From Candidatus Limimorpha equi (GTDB lineage: Bacteria; Bacteroidota; Bacteroidia; Bacteroidales; F082): 11,941 nucleotides of DNA. The notes below the pieces were generated by a model. It was not told where the DNA came from and did no database searches. It worked only from the letters and a program-made list of their open reading frames with translations. Location of the stretch: NCBI GenBank assembly GCA_018065885.1, contig JAGHSL010000280.1:1-11941 (forward strand), written 5' to 3'. This document shows, one piece after another, positions 5,587 to 11,941 of this stretch. Numbering within the stretch: position 1 is the first letter of the stretch; each line of letters starts with the position of its first letter. Made by a program: the position numbers and the translations under genes.

Positions 5587-7002
5587 ATGGTTTTGTTAGC
5601 AGATGTTTACCCCGTTATGACTTTTGACCGTCCGGAAGCCTGGATGTGGTTGGTTCAGTTTTGCATTTTGGCAACGGCTTTGCTGTTGGGCAATGCATTA
5701 AGAACGCAGATTCCTTTTTTAAAGAAAAGCCTTTTGCCTTCAGCCTTGTTGGGCGGCTTGCTGCTTCTGATATTCAAGTCGATTCCTGGCTGTGAAAAGA
5801 TGTTGGATAAAAACGTGATGGAGATTGTTACCTATCATGCCTTGGGCTTGGGATTCGTGGCCTTAGCTCTGAAAAACAATAAGATAGAATCGAAATCATC
5901 TCCGGTGAAAGTCGTTGAGACAGGTGCTCTGACGGCTTCCACTTATGTAATACAAGGTATCGTTGGCCTTTTGGTTACGGTTCCGATGTTCTATTTCGGA
6001 AAACGTTTCTTCTATGCAAGTGGTTTGCTGCTTCCTATGGGATATGGCCAAGGTCCGGGACAGGCTTTGAATTTCGGCAAGATCTTTACCCGTTGGGCTG
6101 CCGTGCAAGGCATCGATTTTCCAGGTGCTGATTTCGGTTTGGCGATAGCCGCAACAGGTTTCATTGTGGGGAGTGTCATGGGCGTTGTCTACATGAACAT
6201 TCTGCGCCGTCGCGGAGAAGTGGCGACAAAGAAATTGTCAGAAGCTATGGTGAATAAGCTGAAGGACTTTGTCGGACGAAACGAAATTCCAGATTCCGAG
6301 TCTATTGACAAACTCTCGGTGCAGATTTGCATGGTGTTGTTCGTCTATTTCCTCGTTTATTTGTTCACTAATTGGATTCAGGGAATGGAGATGGGCGATT
6401 TCGGAACCAATACTTTGAAGCCGATGCTTTGGGGATTCAATTTCCTGCTTGGCACTTTGTTCGGCATCGCCTTTAAATGGCTTCTTGGCCGTTTCAAGAA
6501 AGCGAAAATCGTTCACCGTGAGTATATTAACAATTATATGCTTAACCGTATCAGCGGATTCTGCTTCGACATTATGATTGTTGCAGGTACTGCTTCCATC
6601 AGTTTCGAGGAATTTGGCAAATTTGTGGTGCCGTTCATTTTGGTATGTGTGTTGGGCGCAGTTGCCACTTTCTATTATGTGCTTTACATATCGAAGCATC
6701 TCTATCCTGATTACAAATACGAAGGCTTTTTTTCCATGTTCGGCATGTTGACGGGTACGGCAAGCAACGGCATGATTTTGCTGCGCGAAATTGACCCGAA
6801 ATTTGAAACGCCTGCTGCCAACAATCTGGTCCTGCAATCTTTGGTTGCCGTCGTGCTTGGTTTCCCTATCCTGCTTTTGATGGGTTATGCGCCTCAAAGT
6901 TTTAAGGCGACTCTGATTACACTCGGTATCCTTATCCTCTTCTGGACAGGCTTGACCTTGTTTTTGCTCCGTACCAAGATTTTCAAGAAAAAAAGAAAAT
7001 AG
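5587..7002 (+). CDS. Sodium/glutamate symporter-like (GltS/ESS family) membrane protein
   Basis: A 471-residue inner-membrane transporter resembling GltS, which imports glutamate with Na+. The protein has two similar halves of several helices each, split by a hydrophilic loop at about 205-243 (LRRRGEVATKK to RNEIPDSESIDK). Re-entrant-type motifs occur in each half: LPMGYGQGPGQALNFG (149-164) and FGMLTGTASNGMILLREIDP (385-404). The second matches the position of the GltS 'G-x-x-G-x-T' loop, followed by PAANNLVLQSLVAVVLGFPIL as in the family. GYGQGPGQ differs from the GHGT-type loop of E. coli GltS, so the substrate may not be glutamate. Length is somewhat longer than the ~400 residues of E. 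coli GltS. The start at 5587 is used; an ATG at 5582 is out of frame and soon stops. Confidence 0.82.
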   Translation: MVLLADVYPVMTFDRPEAWMWLVQFCILATALLLGNALRTQIPFLKKSLLPSALLGGLLLLIFKSIPGCEKMLDKNVMEIVTYHALGLGFVALALKNNKIESKSSPVKVVETGALTASTYVIQGIVGLLVTVPMFYFGKRFFYASGLLLPMGYGQGPGQALNFGKIFTRWAAVQGIDFPGADFGLAIAATGFIVGSVMGVVYMNILRRRGEVATKKLSEAMVNKLKDFVGRNEIPDSESIDKLSVQICMVLFVYFLVYLFTNWIQGMEMGDFGTNTLKPMLWGFNFLLGTLFGIAFKWLLGRFKKAKIVHREYINNYMLNRISGFCFDIMIVAGTASISFEEFGKFVVPFILVCVLGAVATFYYVLYISKHLYPDYKYEGFFSMFGMLTGTASNGMILLREIDPKFETPAANNLVLQSLVAVVLGFPILLLMGYAPQSFKATLITLGILILFWTGLTLFLLRTKIFKKKRK

Positions 7003-7005
7003 CAG

Positions 7006-7030
7006 CGTTTTTCGGCTTTGAAACGTTTTT
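7006..7030 (+). terminator. Possible weak terminator after the GltS-like gene
   Basis: CGTTT (7006-7010) can pair with AAACG (7021-7025) around a 10-nt loop, followed by TTTTTCTTATTTTT. The stem is only 5 bp, so this is tentative. The T-run also overlaps the start of the next gene's -7 box. Confidence 0.3.
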
Positions 7031-7032
7031 CT

Positions 7033-7040
7033 TATTTTTG
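7033..7040 (+). promoter_or_regulatory. -7 promoter box for the InlB-repeat protein
   Basis: TATTTTTG matches TAnnTTTG and lies 18 nt before the ATG at 7059. It is identical to the boxes at 2006 (+) and 4387 (-). The -33 element is not clear. Confidence 0.6.
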
Positions 7041-7058
7041 CGCATCAATTAATTGGAT

Positions 7059-9011
7059 ATGCGTAAAGTAATTCTTGTTTTCCTTCTGCTTGCCTTTGCT
7101 ACGGTAGCGAAGGCCAATCATTGGACACCTGATCCGTATCAGTTTGCCGATAACATGAATGTGATTGGCGTTATTGAAATCAATGGCGTTGAGCAGACTT
7201 CCGACCAGCTTGAAATTGGTGCTTTTTGTAATGGTGAGTGCCGAGGCAGCGAAATGTTGGCATATTACGAAGGCTTGAATCGATACATGGTTTTCCTTAC
7301 GCTTTATGGACAATCGGGACACACGCTTGATTTCAGGCTTTTTGATCACGATTCGCAAACTGAACTTGAACTTGAATCTCCCCCTACGATGCAGTTTGTG
7401 GTGAACGGAATTGAGGGAAGCCTTTCGGAGCCATACATTTTTGCTTTTTCGGGCGGATCTTGTGTCATCACGGCAAACGTACAACCAGTTGATGGAGGAA
7501 CAGTTTCTGGTGCTGGAACTTTCCTCGTGGGGGAAACTTGTACTTTGACGGCATCTCCTTCTGAACATTATCGATTTTTGCATTGGCAGGAGAATGACAT
7601 GATTGTTTCGACAGAGCCTGAATATGTTTTTGCGGCAACTTCCAACCGATACCTGACGGCTTGTTTCGAAATTGTTACTTGGCAAATTGAAGTGGAAGTT
7701 TTGCCTTCGGAAGCTGGAACAATCACGGGGACAGGTGGTTATGTTGATGGTTCAACTTGCATTTTAACGGCTTCGCCTTCGGAACATTATAGGTTTTTGT
7801 GTTGGACTGAGTTTGGCGAAACAGTTTCGACCTCCGATACATATTCTTTTACCGTCGTTTCCGACCGCTTGCTGACGGCTCATTTTGAACCGATACCCTA
7901 TACGATAGAAGTTCGCGCTTTCCCGGAAAATGCAGGTGTTGTTGAGGGCTTTGGAAGTTATTTTCAAGGCGAAACTTGCACTTTGACGGCTATCAGCAAC
8001 TATGGCTTTTCTTTTGCAGAATGGAAAGAGGGTGATGATGCGGTTTCCACGGATAGCATTTACTCGTTTGTCGTGGAAGATGACAGAAGTTTGATTGCAG
8101 TCTTTCAGCCTAATGAATATCAGATTACGATTGAAACCGAACCTGCCGATGGAGGCGAGGCAGTTGGCGATGGCTTTTATGCCTTCGGCGATACGGCTTT
8201 GTTGCGTGCAACGCCAAATCCTTCATTCTATTTCATTGATTGGAAGGAGAATGGCGAAACGGTATGTACATCGCCGGAGTTCTACGTGGTTGTTGATGGA
8301 AACCATCATTTTTCGGCAACTTTTGCCCAAAGTTGTTATGTGGTGACGGCAACTCCAGAACCTTCGGATGGCGGTTCGATTAGTGGAACTGGTAATTACA
8401 TTTCAGGTACAGTTTGCCATCTTACGGCGCATTCAGCACCAGGCTATGGCTTTGAAAAATGGACGGAAAACGGAGTAACTGTCAGTACGTCAGCATTGTA
8501 TAGTTTTTTGGTTGATGCCAACCATGACTTGACGGCGCATTTTTTGCGTGTGCCATACGAAATCACGGTTTCGGCTAATCCTGAGATTGGAGGGACTGTT
8601 GAAGGTGGCGGATGGTTCTATTATGGCGATGTCTGCACTTTGAATGCCTTACCTTCTGCTGATTATTGTTTTTCGCATTGGGAAAATTCGGGGGAGATTG
8701 TGAGCCTTGATTCTGAATATACCTTTGAAGTTACTTGTGATGCCAATCTGACGGCGCATTTCGATTATATCACTAATGTTCAGGATTTTGAAAGATTGGT
8801 CTCGGTTTTCCCTAATCCGGCTCACGGCTGTTGCACTGTCGTTTGCCCTTCAATGAAACGTGTGGAGGTCTACGATATGCTTGGCAGAAAGGTCTATGCC
8901 GTTGATTGTCATTCCGAAAGTGTTGAAATAGGTGTTGAACAAAGTGGTGTCTATTTCATTATGGTTATAAACGATTTCACACGGACTTTGGTAAAGACAG
9001 TGTTTGAATAA
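7059..9011 (+). CDS. Secreted multi-repeat protein: six InlB-type repeats plus T9SS sorting domain
   Basis: A 650-residue protein predicted to be exported by Sec and then by the type IX secretion system to the cell surface or medium; its ligand is unknown. Signal peptide 1-19 (MRKVILVFLLLAFATVAKA). Residues 20-130 form an N-terminal domain with GAFCNGECRGS (Cys57, Cys61) as often found in T9SS cargo. Residues 131-568 are six Listeria-Bacteroides/InlB B-type (Flg_new_2-like) repeats of exactly 73 residues, each with a GG.(V/I).G.G turn, a (T/V)CxLTA strand, F..W, VST..Y.F and a closing (L/I)(T/S)AxF. Residues ~574-650 are a type A sorting domain: VFPNPAHG, VEVYDMLGRKVY, GVYFIMV, ending LVKTVFE. 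The in-frame TTG at 7053 is rejected in favour of the ATG, 18 nt from the -7 box. T9SS machinery itself is not in the window. Adhesin is a reasonable guess only. Confidence 0.9.
   Translation: MRKVILVFLLLAFATVAKANHWTPDPYQFADNMNVIGVIEINGVEQTSDQLEIGAFCNGECRGSEMLAYYEGLNRYMVFLTLYGQSGHTLDFRLFDHDSQTELELESPPTMQFVVNGIEGSLSEPYIFAFSGGSCVITANVQPVDGGTVSGAGTFLVGETCTLTASPSEHYRFLHWQENDMIVSTEPEYVFAATSNRYLTACFEIVTWQIEVEVLPSEAGTITGTGGYVDGSTCILTASPSEHYRFLCWTEFGETVSTSDTYSFTVVSDRLLTAHFEPIPYTIEVRAFPENAGVVEGFGSYFQGETCTLTAISNYGFSFAEWKEGDDAVSTDSIYSFVVEDDRSLIAVFQPNEYQITIETEPADGGEAVGDGFYAFGDTALLRATPNPSFYFIDWKENGETVCTSPEFYVVVDGNHHFSATFAQSCYVVTATPEPSDGGSISGTGNYISGTVCHLTAHSAPGYGFEKWTENGVTVSTSALYSFLVDANHDLTAHFLRVPYEITVSANPEIGGTVEGGGWFYYGDVCTLNALPSADYCFSHWENSGEIVSLDSEYTFEVTCDANLTAHFDYITNVQDFERLVSVFPNPAHGCCTVVCPSMKRVEVYDMLGRKVYAVDCHSESVEIGVEQSGVYFIMVINDFTRTLVKTVFE
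7449..8762 (+). repeat. Six in-frame 219-bp repeats (73 residues each)
   Basis: The closing phenylalanine of each unit (ACF, AHF, AVF, ATF, AHF, AHF) has codons at 7665, 7884, 8103, 8322, 8541 and 8760, exactly 219 bp apart, so there is no length change in six units. Units 1 and 2 share LTASPSEHYRFL yet use different synonymous codons at 5 of its 12 positions. Unit 4 has lost the otherwise regular Cys of the TCxL strand (DTALL). Confidence 0.92.
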
Positions 9012-9079
9012 TTGGTTGAGAAAGGTTGAAAAGGCCATTGGTTTCGTTGAAAATTATGTTTTTCTTGGCTTTTTTTCTG

Positions 9080-9087
9080 TATATTTG
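9080..9087 (+). promoter_or_regulatory. -7 promoter box for the cation:proton antiporter
   Basis: TATATTTG is a full TAnnTTTG match 26 nt before the ATG at 9114. It overlaps the GTG at 9087 that would extend the frame, which argues against that GTG as the start. Confidence 0.55.
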
Positions 9088-9113
9088 TGCGCAACCTAAA
9101 AATAATTGTCATC

Positions 9114-11321
9114 ATGTCTGATTTACCCGTTTTGTTTTCCGATTTAGCGCTTATTCTTGTCACAGCAGGCCTTACCACTGTCATTTTCAAATGGTTGAAA
9201 CAACCGCTCGTGTTAGGTTATATCATTGCAGGATTCCTAATAGGACCATATTTCGGCTGGTTTCCTAATATTAACGACCATACGAGTGTTGAGACTTGGA
9301 GCGAAATCGGCATGGTGTTTCTGCTTTTTGCCATCGGCTTGGAATTCAGTTTCAAGAAGCTGAAGAAAGTGGGCGGTACGGTCGGCATCACGGCGTTGAC
9401 CGAATTGGTTTCGATGTGTTTAATTGGCTTTTTCCTTGGTAAATTGTTGGGCTGGAGCAAGATGGATTGCATGTTCCTTGGTGCCATGCTTTCCATGTCG
9501 TCGACGACTATTATTGCAAAGGCTTTCGATGACTTGAAACTGAAACACGAAAAGTTTACGGAAAGTGTGATTGGGGTTTTGGTGGTCGAGGATTTGGCGG
9601 CAATATTGATGATGGTCATACTTTCGACACTTTCAGTTAGTCAGACATTCAATGGCAAGGAGCTGGTCTTCAGTATGTTGAAACTTGTGTTTTTCCTCCT
9701 CATTTGGTTTATCGGCGGCATCTATCTCATTCCTTCGCTGTTGAAATGGATACGTAAATTCATGTCGGAGGAAACTTTGACTGTTTTTGCCGTGGGCTTG
9801 TGCTTTCTGATGGTTGTCTTGGCTAATATTGCTGGTTTTTCATCGGCTTTGGGGGCTTTTATCATGGGGTCCATTCTTGCAGAAACACTTGAGGCTGAAT
9901 TGATTCACAAATTGACTACGCCAATCAAAAACCTTTTTGGTGCGGTGTTTTTCGTCTCAGTCGGCATGATGGTTGATCCATCCGTTTTGGTGCAATATTG
10001 GTGGCAGATTCTGGTCATTTCTTTGGTCGTTCTTTCCTTAAAGTCGCTGAGTTCGATGGGGGGCATGATGCTGGCTGGCAACAACTTGAAAACATCCATG
10101 CAGGCAGGCTTTTGTTTCGGACAAATCGGTGAGTTCTCCTTCATCATTGCTACGGTGGGCATGAGTTTCGGTGTCATCGACAATTTCCTGTATCCGATTA
10201 TTGTTTCTGTGTCCATCATCACCACTTTCCTTACACCTTATACAATTAATGCGGCTTTGCCGTGTTATAATTGGCTTGAAAAACGCATTCCCGAAAAATG
10301 GCGGCAGAGGTTCAGCAACAAGGATACTGGCTTAAAGGTGAAAAGCGGCAAGCAGGTCGATATGCGCTCTTTCCTGATGCGTCAGCTAAAGAACATGGTG
10401 ATTTATGTCGCCATTATCATTGCCTTGATGTTGGTCTGCTTCTTTATTGACGGCTACATCATGCGCCTAATTCCAGGCGTGTGGAGTTCCATCATCAATT
10501 GTGCCATAACGCTCATTGTGCTTTCACCTTTTCTTTGGGCGGTGGCTTTCAAGCACAAATCGCGTCATGCCAATGAGAAGCTGATGAAAGTTGACCGTTT
10601 CAATAAAACCATTATCAGCCTCGTTTTCGCCATTCGTTACATTGCTGTTATTTTGTTTGTTTACAATATTTTAACGCATTATATCAACTTCAATCATTTG
10701 GCATTGTTCGGCATCGCCTTGGCGTTTTTTGGTCTGCTGCGCATTTCCAATCGTTTCATGCGGTTCTACGAAAGGATTGAGAACCGTTTCCTTGAAAATA
10801 TGAATAAACGTGATGATTTGCAGGTGTTTGCCGTTCCTGAAGTCTTGCAGGAAAATTTCCGATTGGAGAAAATGTCGTTGAGCCAAGATAGTGAATATGT
10901 GGGCAAGATAATTGCAGAAACCGATTTCCGCAGCAATTACAATATCAGTGTGGTCAGTGTGGAGCGAGGCAGGAAGGTCTTCGATTTGCCGGATAAGGAT
11001 TTTTTGCTGTTCCCGATGGATGTAATTACCTTTGTAGGTAGCGATGAACAAATTGTGAAATTGAAGGGCAAGGTTGAGATTGAGGACGAAGTGCTTGTCC
11101 GTGAGACGGTTGAAAATGATGTCGATTTACATAAAATGGTTGTCACGAAACAAACGCCTTTCTACCATGTCTCGCTCAGAGAATCGGGATTTTCTAACCG
11201 TTACAAAGCCATGGTGATTGCCGTTGAGCGTGATAATGATTTCATGCTGAATCCGTCGGCCAATATCGTATTTGAGGAAAATGATGTGGTGTGGTTTGTC
11301 GGTTCCAGAGCGATAGTTTAG
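9114..11321 (+). CDS. CPA2-family cation:proton antiporter with two C-terminal RCK_C domains
   Basis: A 735-residue inner-membrane protein predicted to exchange K+ or Na+ for H+ (KefB/Nha-like CPA2 group). Residues ~8-385 are the transport domain of about 12 helices with conserved segments PLVLGYIIAGFLIGP (31-45), FAIGLEFSF (72-80), GVLVVEDLAAI (154-164, ion-site Asp160), GFSSALGAFIMG (241-252) and GQIGEFSFIIA (336-346). A second membrane part of about four helices (427-545) follows. The soluble tail has two TrkA-C/RCK_C domains (~582-650 and ~675-735, the latter ending FEENDVVWFVGSRAIV). No Rossmann-type RCK_N (GxGxxG) domain is present, so regulation by NAD(H)-type ligands as in KefB is not expected; cyclic dinucleotide or other ligand binding by RCK_C is possible. 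The start is ATG 9114, nine codons after an in-frame GTG at the -7 box. It is followed by a strong terminator. Confidence 0.92.
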   Translation: MSDLPVLFSDLALILVTAGLTTVIFKWLKQPLVLGYIIAGFLIGPYFGWFPNINDHTSVETWSEIGMVFLLFAIGLEFSFKKLKKVGGTVGITALTELVSMCLIGFFLGKLLGWSKMDCMFLGAMLSMSSTTIIAKAFDDLKLKHEKFTESVIGVLVVEDLAAILMMVILSTLSVSQTFNGKELVFSMLKLVFFLLIWFIGGIYLIPSLLKWIRKFMSEETLTVFAVGLCFLMVVLANIAGFSSALGAFIMGSILAETLEAELIHKLTTPIKNLFGAVFFVSVGMMVDPSVLVQYWWQILVISLVVLSLKSLSSMGGMMLAGNNLKTSMQAGFCFGQIGEFSFIIATVGMSFGVIDNFLYPIIVSVSIITTFLTPYTINAALPCYNWLEKRIPEKWRQRFSNKDTGLKVKSGKQVDMRSFLMRQLKNMVIYVAIIIALMLVCFFIDGYIMRLIPGVWSSIINCAITLIVLSPFLWAVAFKHKSRHANEKLMKVDRFNKTIISLVFAIRYIAVILFVYNILTHYINFNHLALFGIALAFFGLLRISNRFMRFYERIENRFLENMNKRDDLQVFAVPEVLQENFRLEKMSLSQDSEYVGKIIAETDFRSNYNISVVSVERGRKVFDLPDKDFLLFPMDVITFVGSDEQIVKLKGKVEIEDEVLVRETVENDVDLHKMVVTKQTPFYHVSLRESGFSNRYKAMVIAVERDNDFMLNPSANIVFEENDVVWFVGSRAIV

Positions 11322-11329
11322 TAAAAATA

Positions 11330-11364
11330 AAAATCAAGAAGCTGATATTCAACTTCTTGATTTT
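11330..11364. terminator. Strong bidirectional intrinsic terminator
   Basis: A perfect 12-bp stem AAAATCAAGAAG (11330-11341) / CTTCTTGATTTT (11353-11364) flanks an 11-nt loop in which three further pairs can form. T-rich DNA follows on both strands (TTTTCTTTC on plus; TTTTTATTTTT on minus). It sits between the convergent antiporter and speA genes, 9 bp after the antiporter stop and 38 bp after the speA stop, and should end both transcripts. Confidence 0.88.
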
Positions 11365-11401
11365 CTTTCAAATGAATGGCGTTATGTATAGATGCTTGGG
11401 A

Positions 11402-11941
11402 TTAGTTTTCTAAATAAGTGTAGCCATACAGCCCTGAACGGTAGTTTGAAAGGAATTCTTTGCCTTCTTCAACGGAAATCTTACCGTTTTTGACACAGTT
11501 TGTGACCCACGCTTCAACGCTGCGAACCAATTTCTTTGGGCTATATTGAACGTATTCCAATACGTCTGCAACTGTTTCTCCGTCAATGATTTGGTCGATG
11601 GAATAGCCTTTTTCATCCACCGAAACGTGAACGGCATTGGTGTCGCCAAACAGGTTGTGCAGGTCGCCGAGGATTTCCTGATAGGCGCCGACGAGAAACA
11701 CGCCTATGTAATAATGCTCTTTCTCGTCGAAGGTGTGTAGCGGAATGGTGTGCTGGTTGGTCTTTGTGACGAAATTGGCAATCTTGCCATCCGAGTCGCA
11801 AGTGATGTCCTGCAAGGTGGCGAGATGGGTCGGCTTTTCGTCCAGACGATGGATTGGAATGATAGGGAAGAGCTGGTCGATGGCCCAGGAGTCGGGTAAC
11901 GACTGGAACAATGAGAAGTTGCAGAAATATTTGTCGGCCAA
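11402..11941 (-). CDS. speA: Biosynthetic arginine decarboxylase SpeA, C-terminal part (cut by window edge)
   Basis: The last 179 codons of a PLP-dependent decarboxylase that converts arginine to agmatine, the entry to putrescine/spermidine synthesis. Family blocks: DKYFCNFSLFQSLPDSWAID near the window edge, then QDITCDSDGKI, whose Cys-Asp pair belongs to the active site of fold-III decarboxylases, GVFLVGAYQEILGDLHNLFGDTNAVHV, and a small helical C-terminus ending YGYTYLEN. Full-length SpeA is about 630-660 residues, so some 450 residues including the PLP lysine lie beyond position 11941. The first codon here is an internal TTG (Leu), not a start. The stop is TAA at 11402-11404, followed by the shared terminator. 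Its promoter is outside the window. Confidence 0.95.
   Translation of the reverse strand: MADKYFCNFSLFQSLPDSWAIDQLFPIIPIHRLDEKPTHLATLQDITCDSDGKIANFVTKTNQHTIPLHTFDEKEHYYIGVFLVGAYQEILGDLHNLFGDTNAVHVSVDEKGYSIDQIIDGETVADVLEYVQYSPKKLVRSVEAWVTNCVKNGKISVEEGKEFLSNYRSGLYGYTYLEN

Noticed and set aside
6238..6897. A 219-codon minus-strand frame within the GltS-like gene
   Set aside because: It is rich in His, Gln and Asn as expected for the complement of a membrane protein gene, with no family match.
7032..7685. A 217-codon minus-strand frame over the start of the repeat protein gene
   Set aside because: It is antisense to a signal peptide and domain that are well supported, and it also covers the promoter box.

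Overview
The window looks like chromosome from a Bacteroidota member, most likely order Bacteroidales. The evidence is AT-rich intergenic DNA, no clear purine-rich Shine-Dalgarno sequences, repeated TAnnTTTG boxes (the phylum's -7 promoter element), lipoprotein and signal-peptide styles typical of the group, and a protein with a type IX secretion (T9SS) sorting domain. Content is mostly housekeeping and envelope genes. There are no phage, transposase, CRISPR or defence genes, and no convincing new multi-gene system.

Layout. Positions 1-494 carry no gene; they hold two diverged copies of a ~180-bp non-coding repeat with hairpins. At 495-1940 (-) is a beta-helix lipoprotein, divergent from a small outer-membrane barrel protein at 2032-2592 (+). 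The barrel gene converges on a minus-strand block. In transcription order that block runs: two half-size CHR (chromate-type) transporter genes (5503-4946 and 4949-4410), smpB (4379-3918), a Sir2-family deacylase (3803-3117) and a periplasmic thioredoxin-fold protein (3120-2587). Both gene pairs in the block are joined by 4-base ATGA overlaps. smpB and the sirtuin are separated by low-complexity DNA: a 14-bp duplication and a gapless array of eight 8-bp units.

A GltS-like sodium/solute symporter (5587-7002, +) is divergent from the CHR pair. It is followed by a 650-residue secreted protein (7059-9011, +) with six InlB-type repeats, each exactly 73 residues, and a T9SS C-terminal domain. Next comes a CPA2-type cation:proton antiporter with two C-terminal RCK_C/TrkA-C domains (9114-11321, +). 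A strong bidirectional terminator at 11330-11364 separates it from the C-terminal part of biosynthetic arginine decarboxylase speA (11402 to past the right edge, -).

How the genes fit together. The secure units are the coupled pairs sirtuin-thioredoxin and CHR-CHR. The rest appear to be single-gene transcription units with their own -7 boxes, four of which lie 18-19 nt from the start codon. Several starts were moved from the longest reading frame because the upstream alternative lies upstream of, or overlaps, the -7 box. The most distinctive observations are the gapless 73-residue periodicity with synonymous divergence, the 8-bp array filling the sirtuin leader, the sirtuin lacking a complete zinc tetrad, and the uniform promoter-to-start spacing.
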